Assembly (NCBI RefSeq): GCF_010435915.1 | Contig: NZ_JAAFZH010000006.1 | Span: 186,001-250,000, forward strand | From: Spirosoma terrae | Lineage (GTDB): Bacteria; Bacteroidota; Bacteroidia; Cytophagales; Spirosomataceae | Reading direction: 5' to 3' | Length of the DNA: 64,000 bases | In this document: one piece after another, positions 34,671 through 43,719 of the stretch | Position numbering within the stretch: the first letter of the stretch is position 1 | Layout of the letters: each line of letters starts with the position of its first letter | Notes under the pieces: generated by a model | Seen by the model: only the letters and a program-made list of their open reading frames with translations | Told to the model about the DNA's origin: nothing | Databases searched by the model: none | Translations under genes and position numbers: made by a program

Positions 34671-35186
34671 ATGCCTCAGCCAAAATTTGCCCGCGAATCC
34701 ATGACGGTTATGACCGAAATGGTTCTTCCGAACGATACCAATACGCTCAATAATCTGATGGGCGGGCGCCTATTACACTTCATGGACATTGCGGCTGCCA
34801 TTGCCGCCCAAAAACATTCAAACCGCGTAGTCGTTACGGCCTCGGTCGACAACGTATCATTCTCGGAGCCAATCCGTTTAGGCAATATTGTTACGATGAA
34901 AGCGCAGGTAACCCGGGCGTTCAGCTCATCGATGGAAGTATTTATTGAGGTCTGGGCGGAAGATATTCCGGCCGGGATTCGGGTCAGCACGAACAGTGCC
35001 TATTATACATTCGTAGCGGTCGATCAGAGCGGCCGCCCTATTGAAGTACCCCCTGTTGTTCCAGAAACTGACCAGGAAAAGGATCGGTATGACAGCGCGC
35101 TACGTCGTCGTCAATTGCGGCTGGTGCTGGCGGGACGTATGAACGCCCAGGATGCTACGGAGCTAAGAGAGTTTTTGAAAGTATGA
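34671..35186 (+). CDS. Acyl-CoA thioesterase, hotdog fold
   Basis: A 171-residue cytoplasmic enzyme that hydrolyses acyl-CoA. It follows the YciA/BACH pattern: NDTNTLNNLMGGRLLHFMDI with the catalytic Asn and Asp region, AAAIAAQKHSNRVVVTASVD, and VSFSEPIRLGNIVTMKAQVT. The final 50 residues are a helical extension. The name yciA would be conventional for the family, but substrate preference is unknown. A long inverted repeat follows directly after the stop. Confidence 0.92.
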   Translation: MPQPKFARESMTVMTEMVLPNDTNTLNNLMGGRLLHFMDIAAAIAAQKHSNRVVVTASVDNVSFSEPIRLGNIVTMKAQVTRAFSSSMEVFIEVWAEDIPAGIRVSTNSAYYTFVAVDQSGRPIEVPPVVPETDQEKDRYDSALRRRQLRLVLAGRMNAQDATELREFLKV

Positions 35187-35192
35187 TAATCG

Positions 35193-35293
35193 CTGAACCG
35201 GGATTTTAACAGGATTAGAAAGATTGTTAAGATTTTGATTTATAGAGTAATCATCTTGATAATCTTTCTAATCCTGTTAAAATCCCGGTTCAG
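35193..35293. repeat. Long intergenic inverted repeat, CTGAACCGGGATT family
   Basis: Two perfectly complementary 33-base arms (35193-35225 and 35261-35293) start with CTGAACCGGGATTTTAACAG. They enclose 35 bases that pair further, though imperfectly. Its word AATCCTGTTAA is shared with 5696-5753, and AAATCCCGGTTCAGA recurs alone at about 37719-37733. It lies between convergent genes and could act as a bidirectional terminator. Confidence 0.85.
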
Positions 35294-35301
35294 ACTCACT
35301 T

Positions 35302-35730
35302 CTAGTTCGCCAGCCTGATCGACTGCCAGGCAACCATTTGCCACTGTTTGCCCTTACGGACATATACGTCGGTGTATTTCAGGTGGGTATTAATGGTTTC
35401 TCCATTGCTCATGGCTTTGATCATACAAATGCCATTAATGATGGCTGTATTGCCGTATACGCGAACTTTCTGTTCTTCCACATTGATGGCATCGTATTTC
35501 GATTTTCCGTCGCGTATGGATTGGATATAGGATTCTTTGGAATCGGTATTTCCATTTGAATGCGTATAAACCAGATCATTCCCCAAAACCTGATCGAGAA
35601 CGGCATAGTTTTTACTAATCTGTGCCTCAAAGCGGTTCTTTTCAGCGGCAATAACCGCTTTTTCTTCCGCCGACTGAGCCCGAACCAGTTGCACGAGCAG
35701 TATAAAAGAGAGTGTCAATAAGCTTTTCAT
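35302..35730 (-). CDS. DUF4440 (SnoaL/NTF2-like) secreted protein
   Basis: A 142-residue protein with an N-terminal signal peptide (MKSLLTLSFILLVQLVRAQS) and one NTF2-like domain of the DUF4440 type: EEKAVIAAEKNRFEAQISKN, LDQVLGNDLVYTHSNGNTDS, SYIQSIRDG, and the C-terminal YTDVYVRKGKQWQMVAWQS. The cone-shaped fold can bind small ligands; catalytic function is not predictable. Signal and length are both normal for the family in Bacteroidota. Confidence 0.9.
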   Translation of the reverse strand: MKSLLTLSFILLVQLVRAQSAEEKAVIAAEKNRFEAQISKNYAVLDQVLGNDLVYTHSNGNTDSKESYIQSIRDGKSKYDAINVEEQKVRVYGNTAIINGICMIKAMSNGETINTHLKYTDVYVRKGKQWQMVAWQSIRLAN

Positions 35731-35793
35731 GGTCAGAAAAGTAGGTTGTAATTAATTCCTACCGTAAAAGCGTACTCGGCTAGCTTAATAGAC

Positions 35794-36288
35794 TTATCGC
35801 TTGGTTCCGGTGATCGACTCAAATCGGCTAATACGCCCACCCTGCACAGTCTCCGTAGTAGCCGTAATCACGACTTGATTTTGTTCAAAAACGCCATTCG
35901 CATTAAAATCACCAGTAAAGGTTTTGTTCAAAACGGCCATTTGGTCCTGCGACCGATCAATGACAGTAAATTTATTCCCCGTATCATCTAATTGAGCTGT
36001 CACTTTTAAAGGCTGTGGCCGGGGAATAGATACATCTATATAGATCTCTCTAGGACTAGATCCTTTAGTGATGCTAATAGTTGCGGTTCCTGATTCGGGT
36101 GCACTTTCAACGCCACCAACAGTAAAAGAGGTCTGATAACCGCCAACATACGTACCAACATACTGATCGCGTGGATCAACATCAGAGCCGCCGGAACCTG
36201 ACTTTTTGCAGGCAGTTGTCAGCAAGCCAAGAACAGTGAAAGCAACTAGCAAATTACGGAAAGAGCGAAAGGCATTTCGAGTAGCCAT
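35794..36288 (-). CDS. Hypothetical lipoprotein
   Basis: A 164-residue lipoprotein with a signal peptide and lipobox Cys at residue 27 (LLTTAC|KKSGSGG). After a Gly/Ser linker it predicts a beta-rich domain (DPRDQYVGTYVGGYQTSFTV, GTATISITKGSSPREIYIDV, KFTVIDRSQDQMAVLNKTFT, VVITATTETVQGG). I do not recognise a named family; such small beta-sandwich lipoproteins are common in Cytophagales. About 280 bases of AT-rich DNA without any supportable gene lie upstream. Confidence 0.75.
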   Translation of the reverse strand: MATRNAFRSFRNLLVAFTVLGLLTTACKKSGSGGSDVDPRDQYVGTYVGGYQTSFTVGGVESAPESGTATISITKGSSPREIYIDVSIPRPQPLKVTAQLDDTGNKFTVIDRSQDQMAVLNKTFTGDFNANGVFEQNQVVITATTETVQGGRISRFESITGTKR

Positions 36289-36570
36289 GATTTTATTTTT
36301 GTATGGGTTATATCAACAAGCTGTCTATCAAACGCCGTGCCGGGTTTATCAAGTATAGATTGTGTAAAAAAGATCAAAATTATGAAGTTTAGTTCATCTA
36401 AAAATAATACAGCATCATACGTTCTAGCAGTAAGGCAAAAGTAGTAATCAACCTCCCTAAGAACGAAAAGCTTATCCCTCCAAAAGAAACAATACAATTT
36501 CGATCGCAAAATCCAACTCCATAATTCCTGTATCAATCAGCAAAACCCCAGAAGGCTTATCAGACAGTAT

Positions 36571-37410
36571 TCAGTACGTCTTCATAATCTTCACCAGCTT
36601 CTGGGTAATCAACTCATAGCCTTTGTCAGACGGATGCAATCCGTCGTATGTACGGTCAATGGCCTCCAGCGGATACGGGTATTCGTCCGTTTCCGGATTA
36701 AATGGAATATCAACGAATTTCGGATAGCGATAATTCGTGTATACACCCGTTTGCGGATCTTTCAGTCGTTTGAACTTCACAAGTTTTTTATGATCGAGGC
36801 TTTTCAGATGATATAAGTCCACCACCGGAAACGTTTCGTAACGTCCAATCGAATCAATCGCCTTCGCGAACGCTTCCAGATACTGTCCGTTCTTCGCCTT
36901 GTATGACCCAAAGGCATTATTCTTATAATTACCCAAATACACAAAATCAACCCGTTGCATTGGCGTAATGAACAGGATTTTTGCGTCTGGATTCAGACTA
37001 CGCATTTTATCAACGATCACCCGAAACGCTCCATAGACCGTACCCGGACCTGTCTTTTGCTCATAATCAGCAAAGTGTCCCAGCGGCTTTCCACCCCACC
37101 AATCATTCGTTCCCAGGAAAACAGAGTATACATCGGCTTTGATTAGCCCCAGTTTATCAATCTGCTCGGCAATACGTACCGCTGTCCAGCCATTATGGCC
37201 CTGATTAACGTAATGGATATACGGCAGTTTTTCTGTAACACGGGTCATATATCCTTTCGTTATCCGGTTACCAGTTTCGTTCTGATGGTCATTCAAATAG
37301 GTAATGGAATCACCAAGAGCCACCCAGGTCAGTTCCTTGTGAGTGAAGGAGGCAAAAAGCAGAAGTACAGTCAGGAAGGCGATTAACTTTTTCAGGTAAC
37401 TCTCTTTCAT
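36571..37410 (-). CDS. SGNH/GDSL family secreted hydrolase
   Basis: A 279-residue exported esterase/lipase-like protein. Following a signal peptide (MKESYLKKLIAFLTVLLLFA) the SGNH blocks are visible: block I VALGDSITYL with the nucleophile Ser, NQGHNGWTA for block II Gly, FLGTNDWWGG for block III Asn, and TYDGLHPSDKGYEL with the catalytic Asp and His. The substrate may be an acetylated or acylated carbohydrate, but it cannot be told. A second Met two codons upstream at 37416 is an equal start candidate. Confidence 0.92.
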   Translation of the reverse strand: MKESYLKKLIAFLTVLLLFASFTHKELTWVALGDSITYLNDHQNETGNRITKGYMTRVTEKLPYIHYVNQGHNGWTAVRIAEQIDKLGLIKADVYSVFLGTNDWWGGKPLGHFADYEQKTGPGTVYGAFRVIVDKMRSLNPDAKILFITPMQRVDFVYLGNYKNNAFGSYKAKNGQYLEAFAKAIDSIGRYETFPVVDLYHLKSLDHKKLVKFKRLKDPQTGVYTNYRYPKFVDIPFNPETDEYPYPLEAIDRTYDGLHPSDKGYELITQKLVKIMKTY

Positions 37411-37416
37411 ATGCAA

Positions 37417-37734
37417 ACCGATAAAACTACATCCATAATTATTTCTACAGAAAGAGAGCCTAAAGCCTGGCTTACTGTAGAAAAATCGCGGTTTTAACTT
37501 CTCAAATAGACTTAGCCTAGTCTTTTGAGCCTACTTTGGCTGATCTAATGAAACGATTCGGCTAATTGTCGATAAAATAAGAATGGTCTGGGAATGATTT
37601 CACCCTCAGCCCCTTACCCAAAGCCTACTAAAATTCTCCTGCTCACATCGCGGCTGAACCCCGCAGATTGCCTATTTTTACCATAGGAACGAAATCAGTT
37701 TTGATCTATAAATCTGATAAATCCCGGTTCAGAT
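37417..37734. other. Divergent intergenic region upstream of dnaE
   Basis: These 318 bases between the SGNH gene and dnaE hold no gene that I can support. The right end (about 37719-37733, AAATCCCGGTTCAGA) duplicates one tip of the long inverted repeat at 35193-35293. No exact TAnnTTTG promoter was found close to dnaE. Confidence 0.6.
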
Positions 37735-40700
37735 ATGCAATTCTCCCATCTCCACTGCCATACCCAATACTCACTGCTCGACGGTCAGGCCGATATTAAG
37801 AAGCTGATTAAGAAGGCAAAAGCTGACAACATGCCTGCCGTCGCCATCACGGATCACGGCAATATGTTCGGTGTATTTGAGTTTGTGGCCGAAGCTAGCA
37901 AGCAGGGTATCAAACCAATTGTTGGCTGCGAATTCTACGTAGTGGAAGACCATACCCGCAAACAGTTCACTAAAGAGCAGAAAGACATTCGGTATCACCA
38001 GCTGCTGCTGGCTAAAAACCCACAGGGCTATAAAAATCTGGCGAAACTCTGTTCGCTCGGTTATATGGAAGGGCTGTATGGTAAATATCCGCGCGTCACT
38101 AAAGAACTGATCGACAAGTATAAAGAGGGACTTATTGCGACAACCTGCTGCATTGGGGCGATTGTACCCAAAACCATCCTGAAAAAAGGCGAAGAAGCAG
38201 GCGAAGCGGAGTTCAAATGGTGGCTCGACCGCTTTGGCGACGATTACTACGTTGAGTTACAACGCCATGAAATCCCTGACCAGATCAAAGCCAACGAGGT
38301 ATTGGTGAAGTTGGCCCGGAAATACAACGTCAAAATCATTGCCTCAAACGATTCACACTACGTAGACCGCGATGACTGGGTTGCTCACGACATTCTGCTT
38401 TGTGTAAATACGGGTGAAAAACAAAGTACGCCGTCGATGAAGGAATTCAACGATGACGAAGCAATGCCCAAAAACACACGCTTTGCGTTCTTCTCCGACC
38501 AGTTCTACTTCAAGAACACCCAGGAGATGAGCACGTTGTTTCATGACCTGCCCGAAGCCATCGACAATACCAACGAGATTGTCGATAAAGTGGAAGTGCT
38601 GAAGCTCAAACGCGACATTCTGCTGCCTAACTTCCCGATTCCAAAGGAGTTTCAGATTCATACCGACGACGTAGCAAACCAGTGGGAATATCTGAAACAC
38701 CTGACCTACGAAGGAGCGAAAAAACGGTGGACGGACATCGATCAGAAAGCACAGGAACGTCTTGATTTTGAATTGTTCACAATCAAAACAATGGGTTTTG
38801 CCGGTTACTTTCTCATTGTAGCCGACTTTATCAAAGCCGGTCGCGATCTGGGCGTAATGGTGGGCCCTGGCCGGGGAAGTGCCGCCGGAAGTGCGGTAGC
38901 CTATTGCATTGGCATCACCAACATCGACCCCATCAAGTACGATCTGCTGTTCGAGCGTTTCCTGAATCCCGACCGGAAATCAATGCCTGATATCGATACC
39001 GATTTTGACGATGAAGGTCGTCAGCGGGTTATTGACTACGTAGTAGACAAATACGGCAAGCAACAGGTGGCAGCGATTGTTACGTACGGTACGATGGCGG
39101 CAAAATCGTCGATCAAAGACGTAAGCCGGGTCATGGATTTACCGCTGTCGGATGCAAATGCGCTGGCCAAGCTCGTGCCCGACAAGCCCACGTACAACAT
39201 GACGCTGAAACGCATTTTCGAAGACCCGATTGAGGGGCCGGGCGGTTTGGCAAACATGATTCAACCGGAAGAAGTTGAGAATGTAAAGCGGATGCGGGCG
39301 CTCGAAGCGGGCGATCAGTCGGTGGGGCGAACCATGAAGCTGATCGATACCGAAAAAGTCCAGAACGTACTGCAACAGGCGCGTCGGCTCGAAGGCACGG
39401 TACGTAACACGGGTGTTCACGCAGCCGGTATCATCATTGCACCCGATGATCTGTCGAATATCGTCCCTGTCTCTACGTCGAAAGATACGAACCTGATTAT
39501 CACGCAATACGAAGGAAAGGTAATTGAGGATGCAGGCGTTATCAAGATGGACTTTCTGGGGTTACGTAACCTCACGATCATCAAAGAATGCCTACGGCTC
39601 ATTAGACAAAACTACGGAGGCTTTTTTATAAATGGCGTTGAAACCGACATCGACGATATTCCGTTAGACGATCCCAAAGCATACGAACTGTTCCAGCGGG
39701 GCGAAACTAACGCCATTTTTCAGTTCGAATCCGATGGGATGAAAAAGCACATGAAAGACCTCAAGCCCGACCGCTTTGAGGACCTCATTGCCATGAATGC
39801 CCTTTATCGGCCGGGACCGATTCAGTACATTCCGAACTACATCAACCGGAAGCATGGCCGCGAAGAAGTCAAATACGACCTGCCCGAAATGGAAGAGTTT
39901 CTGGCCGATACGTATGGCATTACGGTCTATCAGGAGCAGTTGATGCTACTTTCCCAAAAGCTTGGCAATTTCACCAAGGGCGATGCCGACGTACTGCGAA
40001 AGGCGATGGGGAAAAAGCAGAAAGACGTACTGGACAAGATGAAGGGCAAGTTCATGGATGGCTGTGCCGCCAATGGCCTGAACCTGAAAACCTGCGAAAA
40101 AGTCTGGACCGATTGGGAAGCCTTTGCGTCGTATGCCTTCAACAAATCGCACTCGACCTGTTATGCGTTCGTTGCGTACCAGACGGCTTATCTGAAGACG
40201 TATTACCCATCGGAATACATGGCTGCCGTATTAACCAGCAGCTTAGGTAACATCGAAAAAATTACGTTCTTCCTGGAAGAGTGTAAAAACCTCGGCATTC
40301 CCGTACTTGGCCCCGACGTGAACGAATCGGAACGCGTATTTGGTGTTAACCAGAAAGGCGAAATTCGCTTCGGTTTGGGCGGAATTAAAGGTGCGGGTGA
40401 TGCGGCTGTGGAAGCCATTATTGAAGAGCGCAAAGCCGGTGGTCCCTTCAAAGATATTTTCGATTTTGCGATTCGGGTTAACCTACGTACTGTCAACAAA
40501 AAAACCCTCGAATCGTTGGCTTATGCCGGTGCATTCGACGCCCTGGACGAATACCATCGGGCACAGTATTTCGATGTGCCTGTTACGGAGACAAGCCCCT
40601 TTCTGGAGAAAATTATCCGCTACGCCAACAACTACCACACCGAAAAAGCAGCGGCACAACAGTCTCTCTTTGGGTCATTGACCGGCGGAGAACCGATGTT

Positions 40701-41370
40701 GCCACGCCCAAAACCACCTACCGTCCCGGAATGGAATCAGATCGAAAAGCTGAAGTTCGAAAAAGACGTAGTCGGTTTCTACATCACAGGCCACCCGCTC
40801 GACGAATTCAAGCTCGAACTGGAAGGCTTCTGCAATTGTACATTAGACAAGATTTACGAGATCAAATCGCCGGAGATTAAAGTGGCAGGTATCGTATCGG
40901 CTATGCAGACCAAAATCGCCAAAAACGGCAATCCGTTCTGCATTTTTAAGATCGAGGATTACAGTACGTCTATTGAAATGGCTCTTTTTGGGGACGACTA
41001 CGTTCGACTCGGCCAATACATTGAAGTGGGTCGCTTCCTGCACATTACGGGTAAAACACAGAACCGCTGGAACTCCGACAATCTGGAATTTAAACCGACA
41101 ACCATTCGGCTGCTGAGTGAGATGCGGGAGAAATTCTGTAAGGAAGTGCGCGTATCACTGACACTGGACGCCGTGAATGCACAATTGATCAGCCAGATTA
41201 ACGAACTGATTAATGCCCATCCCGGAACCTGCTCTTTATCATTGAATGTAGTGGACCCCATTGAGCGCATTGAAGTAAGTCTACAGGCTCGTACCGTTAA
41301 GGTCTTCCCGGCCAATACGTTCCTGCGCGCCCTGGAAGCGATGGATGGCGTTACGTGTAAGGTGGCGTAG
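37735..41370 (+). CDS. dnaE: DNA polymerase III subunit alpha
   Basis: A 1211-residue replicative polymerase. An N-terminal PHP domain (about 1-210) starts FSHLHCHTQYSLLDG and retains ITDHGNMFGVFEF. The palm carries GPGRGSAAGSAVAY near residue 380 and the catalytic aspartates in PDIDTDFDDEGRQ near 418-425. The YRPGPI and FNKSHSTCYAFVAYQTAYLK segments of the thumb and fingers follow, and then a helix-hairpin-helix region and an OB fold (about 1000-1090, IKVAGIVSAMQTKIAKNGNP). Length is near that of E. coli DnaE. Its last 36 bases and stop are duplicated 551 bases downstream. Confidence 0.97.
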   Translation: MQFSHLHCHTQYSLLDGQADIKKLIKKAKADNMPAVAITDHGNMFGVFEFVAEASKQGIKPIVGCEFYVVEDHTRKQFTKEQKDIRYHQLLLAKNPQGYKNLAKLCSLGYMEGLYGKYPRVTKELIDKYKEGLIATTCCIGAIVPKTILKKGEEAGEAEFKWWLDRFGDDYYVELQRHEIPDQIKANEVLVKLARKYNVKIIASNDSHYVDRDDWVAHDILLCVNTGEKQSTPSMKEFNDDEAMPKNTRFAFFSDQFYFKNTQEMSTLFHDLPEAIDNTNEIVDKVEVLKLKRDILLPNFPIPKEFQIHTDDVANQWEYLKHLTYEGAKKRWTDIDQKAQERLDFELFTIKTMGFAGYFLIVADFIKAGRDLGVMVGPGRGSAAGSAVAYCIGITNIDPIKYDLLFERFLNPDRKSMPDIDTDFDDEGRQRVIDYVVDKYGKQQVAAIVTYGTMAAKSSIKDVSRVMDLPLSDANALAKLVPDKPTYNMTLKRIFEDPIEGPGGLANMIQPEEVENVKRMRALEAGDQSVGRTMKLIDTEKVQNVLQQARRLEGTVRNTGVHAAGIIIAPDDLSNIVPVSTSKDTNLIITQYEGKVIEDAGVIKMDFLGLRNLTIIKECLRLIRQNYGGFFINGVETDIDDIPLDDPKAYELFQRGETNAIFQFESDGMKKHMKDLKPDRFEDLIAMNALYRPGPIQYIPNYINRKHGREEVKYDLPEMEEFLADTYGITVYQEQLMLLSQKLGNFTKGDADVLRKAMGKKQKDVLDKMKGKFMDGCAANGLNLKTCEKVWTDWEAFASYAFNKSHSTCYAFVAYQTAYLKTYYPSEYMAAVLTSSLGNIEKITFFLEECKNLGIPVLGPDVNESERVFGVNQKGEIRFGLGGIKGAGDAAVEAIIEERKAGGPFKDIFDFAIRVNLRTVNKKTLESLAYAGAFDALDEYHRAQYFDVPVTETSPFLEKIIRYANNYHTEKAAAQQSLFGSLTGGEPMLPRPKPPTVPEWNQIEKLKFEKDVVGFYITGHPLDEFKLELEGFCNCTLDKIYEIKSPEIKVAGIVSAMQTKIAKNGNPFCIFKIEDYSTSIEMALFGDDYVRLGQYIEVGRFLHITGKTQNRWNSDNLEFKPTTIRLLSEMREKFCKEVRVSLTLDAVNAQLISQINELINAHPGTCSLSLNVVDPIERIEVSLQARTVKVFPANTFLRALEAMDGVTCKVA

Positions 41371-41371
41371 G
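41335..41371 (+). repeat. Direct repeat, copy 1: 3' end of dnaE
   Basis: A 37-base sequence covering the last 11 dnaE codons, the TAG stop and the next base. It is identical to 41886-41922. The match extends to 42 bases with one mismatch (GTAGG[A/T]TTAT). Confidence 0.95.
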
Positions 41372-41374
41372 ATT

Positions 41375-41656
41375 ATGAATTGTAAGCAGGTAGTTTATAA
41401 GCTTCATGCCGTTGAGCAGATGTTTAAACGAAACATAACTCAGGCAGAAGTTGAACAAGTAATCAACCTCGGCGAAACTATAGCAGCCTATCCCGACGAC
41501 AAACCATATCCCAGTCTTCTGCGTTTAGCATTCGTTAATAAGCGACCAATTCATATTGTTGTTGCTCAAAGCGAGTTAGGAGAATGCTTTATTATAACAG
41601 CCTACGAGCCAAGTGTTTTTCTCTGGGACGCTGATTTTAAAACAAAAAAACGATGA
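41375..41656 (+). CDS. DUF4258 protein, putative toxin of a toxin-antitoxin pair
   Basis: A 93-residue protein of the DUF4258 family: VYKLHAVEQMFKRNITQAEV, EVEQVINLGETIAAYPDDKP, LRLAFVNKRPIHIVVAQSEL and IITAYEPSVFLWDADFKTKK. The fold resembles BrnT/RelE-type RNase toxins. The chosen start (MNCKQVVY) is the first ATG after the dnaE stop. The gene overlaps the next one by four bases (ATGA), the arrangement usual for a TA operon. It lies inside the stretch bounded by the dnaE-end direct repeats. Toxicity is inferred from the family and partner, not shown. Confidence 0.85.
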   Translation: MNCKQVVYKLHAVEQMFKRNITQAEVEQVINLGETIAAYPDDKPYPSLLRLAFVNKRPIHIVVAQSELGECFIITAYEPSVFLWDADFKTKKR

Positions 41657-41880
41657 TCTGTGTAACCTGTAAAATTAGCGAGCCCGAGCCAGGTCTCACC
41701 ACCGTCACTTTAGAGCGTAATGGAGCTATCATTGTTTTTAAAGACGTACCGGCCCGTATATGCCCAAACTGTGGAGAAAAATATTTTGACACAGATATTA
41801 CAAACCGATTACTCGCTCAAGCACAGGATGCAATTGCGAAAGGGACAGAATTTGAAGTCGTTCGATTACAAGCAGCATAA
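41653..41880 (+). CDS. YgiT-type zinc finger protein (MqsA-like antitoxin N-domain)
   Basis: A 75-residue protein with a zinc-binding pair of CxxC motifs: CVTC near the N-terminus and ICPNCGEKYFD near residue 35. This is the YgiT/MqsA-type zinc finger. The C-terminal helix (ITNRLLAQAQDAIAKGTEFE) lacks the MqsA helix-turn-helix, so it is a short antitoxin form. It overlaps the DUF4258 gene by four bases. Only five bases separate its stop from the second dnaE-end repeat. Confidence 0.85.
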   Translation: MICVTCKISEPEPGLTTVTLERNGAIIVFKDVPARICPNCGEKYFDTDITNRLLAQAQDAIAKGTEFEVVRLQAA

Positions 41881-41885
41881 TGTTA

Positions 41886-41922
41886 GAAGCGATGGATGGC
41901 GTTACGTGTAAGGTGGCGTAGG
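41886..41922 (+). repeat. Direct repeat, copy 2: duplicated dnaE 3' end
   Basis: Identical over 37 bases to the end of dnaE including its stop codon. It codes for nothing on its own, apart from a possible remnant reading frame that starts with ATGTTA and ends at the duplicated TAG. The two copies bracket the DUF4258/YgiT pair. Confidence 0.95.
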
Positions 41923-41923
41923 T

Positions 41924-42382
41924 TTATCTACAATTCTTCCTGTTCAACACGTACTCGTAGCCGCTACGGGGTTGTTTCAACACCCATACACCTTGTTTTT
42001 TGGTTCGCTCACCTTCGTGCCAGGTAATGGCATTACCTTTCAACGTAAAGTTGATGGCGTATCGCTGGATAACACCTTCACCAGCGCGATCCCAGTCGGC
42101 CTGAATCTGATTATCAGTAAGCCTTCCTTCTACCGGTCCCCTGGCCCGGTCTTTCTCGTATGGATTAATGTCGAGATACCCTTTTACGGCGGTTCCATTC
42201 ACTACGAGTCGAAGCGTTGTTGTATCCCGCTGCAGAATTTGCTGAAAACACATGGTGTCAGCTTGTACAGCGATATCAGAAGTGGAGGAAATCGGTTTTG
42301 TTGTTTCAGATGTTTCATTAGCCGTACGGCTCTGGCAACTTCCTGTAAAAAGTATGGTGTAGACAATGAATAAAAAGCGCAT
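41924..42382 (-). CDS. Hypothetical lipoprotein
   Basis: A 152-residue lipoprotein with lipobox Cys at residue 16 (ILFTGSC|QSRTANET). After a Thr/Ser-rich linker, a beta-rich domain follows with CFQQILQRDTTTLRLVVNGT, VKGYLDINPYEKDRARGPVE, DNQIQADWDRAGEGVIQRYA and ITWHEGERTKKQG. I do not recognise a named family, although similar proteins occur widely in Cytophagales. Its 3' end lies directly against the second dnaE-end repeat. Confidence 0.78.
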   Translation of the reverse strand: MRFLFIVYTILFTGSCQSRTANETSETTKPISSTSDIAVQADTMCFQQILQRDTTTLRLVVNGTAVKGYLDINPYEKDRARGPVEGRLTDNQIQADWDRAGEGVIQRYAINFTLKGNAITWHEGERTKKQGVWVLKQPRSGYEYVLNRKNCR

Positions 42383-42630
42383 AGGATCGACAAGAGGCTC
42401 AAATCACCAGAATAACGTTCCAGCAGGATTATAGTTATATGGTTCCGTATTTTTTCATCCTTACTGGCAAGATTCTAATACCAACGATGTCGTACCGATC
42501 GGCTACTTTCGCCCAAGCCTGATAAATTTTCGAGATCTATACACAAACAAAACAGTGAAACAGTCGTTCATTTGCAGTAATGAAACGTAGCATATTGTTT
42601 TGTTACGTTTTCGGACCAACTCCAATAACC

Positions 42631-43653
42631 ATGACTCTCTCTAAACACCCCGCTTCAGGGCGCCAATGGGGCCTGTTATCCGTTCTACTTATCGCCGTAG
42701 TCGTTTCGTTCTCGGCTTGCAAAAGCAATGACGACAATACCCCTGCGCCAAAAACCATTAATGATTTGATCAGTGCTGGTAATGGTACAACCAACCAGTT
42801 CACTATCTTCAAAAAGGCGCTGCAGCTAGCCAATTTAAGTGGCCCGTTGAGCCAGGCAGGTACCTATACCGTATTTGCGCCAACGGATGCGGCCTTTAGG
42901 TTATTTGGCTATGCGGATACGAATGCAATCAAAGCCCCATCAGCTGCTCCCTTACTAGCGGCCGTCGTCCAGTATCACATACTGAGCACCAGACTGGAAG
43001 CCTCGGCTATTCCAACCGCCATCAATACGGCTCAACAAACGCTATCGGGTGGTACGCTCTACACGTCTAAAGTGGCGTCTGCTACCGGCACATCTACGTC
43101 TGTATCTGTCAATGGAGCTCATGTTTTATCGAGCAATTCAGATGCCAGCAACGGTGTCATTCACGTTATTGACCGTGTTCTCCTACCTCCTGCCTTTGGC
43201 AACGTAGTAGCCACTATCCAAGGTATTCCGTCAATTCTACCAACAGCTTCGTTTACATTCCTTCAGGCGGCTATTGCCAAAATCGGAACAACAGCGGTGA
43301 GCTCACTCACATCCACTGGACCAATTACCGTTTTCGCACCAACCGATGCCGCTTTTACGGCGGCCGTACCAACCATTAAAACAGCAGCGGACGTAAGCGC
43401 CATGACCGCTCAGCAACTAACGGCTATTCTCTCCTATCATATCGTTCCCGGCCGGATTTACACGCCGACCGTAACAAATGGAACCAGCCTGACAACCGCT
43501 CAGACCGGCACCGTTACGTTAGGAACCAGCACAACCAGCGTAACCGTTACCGGGAAAGGGAATGGCTCAACAGCATCCAACATTACTGGCCCCGATATTA
43601 CCGCAACCAATGGTGTCGTGCATATTATTGACCGATTGTTATTGCCTCAATAG
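42631..43653 (+). CDS. Fasciclin domain lipoprotein, two domains
   Basis: A 340-residue surface or periplasmic lipoprotein with lipobox Cys at residue 30 (VVVSFSAC). Two FAS1 domains follow: about 45-185 (FTIFKKALQLANLSGPLSQA, YTVFAPTDAAFRLFGY, GVIHVIDRVLLPP) and about 190-340 (FTFLQAAIAKIGTTAVSSLT, ITVFAPTDAAFTAAVP, GVVHIIDRLLLPQ). FAS1 domains act in adhesion. I chose the start at 42631 because it gives a normal signal peptide; an upstream ATG at 42580 would add 17 residues. A hairpin follows. Confidence 0.92.
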   Translation: MTLSKHPASGRQWGLLSVLLIAVVVSFSACKSNDDNTPAPKTINDLISAGNGTTNQFTIFKKALQLANLSGPLSQAGTYTVFAPTDAAFRLFGYADTNAIKAPSAAPLLAAVVQYHILSTRLEASAIPTAINTAQQTLSGGTLYTSKVASATGTSTSVSVNGAHVLSSNSDASNGVIHVIDRVLLPPAFGNVVATIQGIPSILPTASFTFLQAAIAKIGTTAVSSLTSTGPITVFAPTDAAFTAAVPTIKTAADVSAMTAQQLTAILSYHIVPGRIYTPTVTNGTSLTTAQTGTVTLGTSTTSVTVTGKGNGSTASNITGPDITATNGVVHIIDRLLLPQ

Positions 43654-43683
43654 TTCATTTTTCGATAGAAAAACAACATTCTG

Positions 43684-43719
43684 CAAACCGCTTCCGCACA
43701 GAAGCGGTTTGTTTATTTT
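43684..43719 (+). terminator. Terminator after the fasciclin gene
   Basis: A perfect 11-base stem (CAAACCGCTTC / GAAGCGGTTTG) with a 6-base loop is followed by a T-rich tract (TTTATTTT). Confidence 0.85.

Noticed and set aside
36246..36536. Minus-strand 96-codon frame upstream of the hypothetical lipoprotein
   Set aside because: It overlaps the lipoprotein signal sequence in another frame, and its composition is that of AT-rich non-coding DNA.
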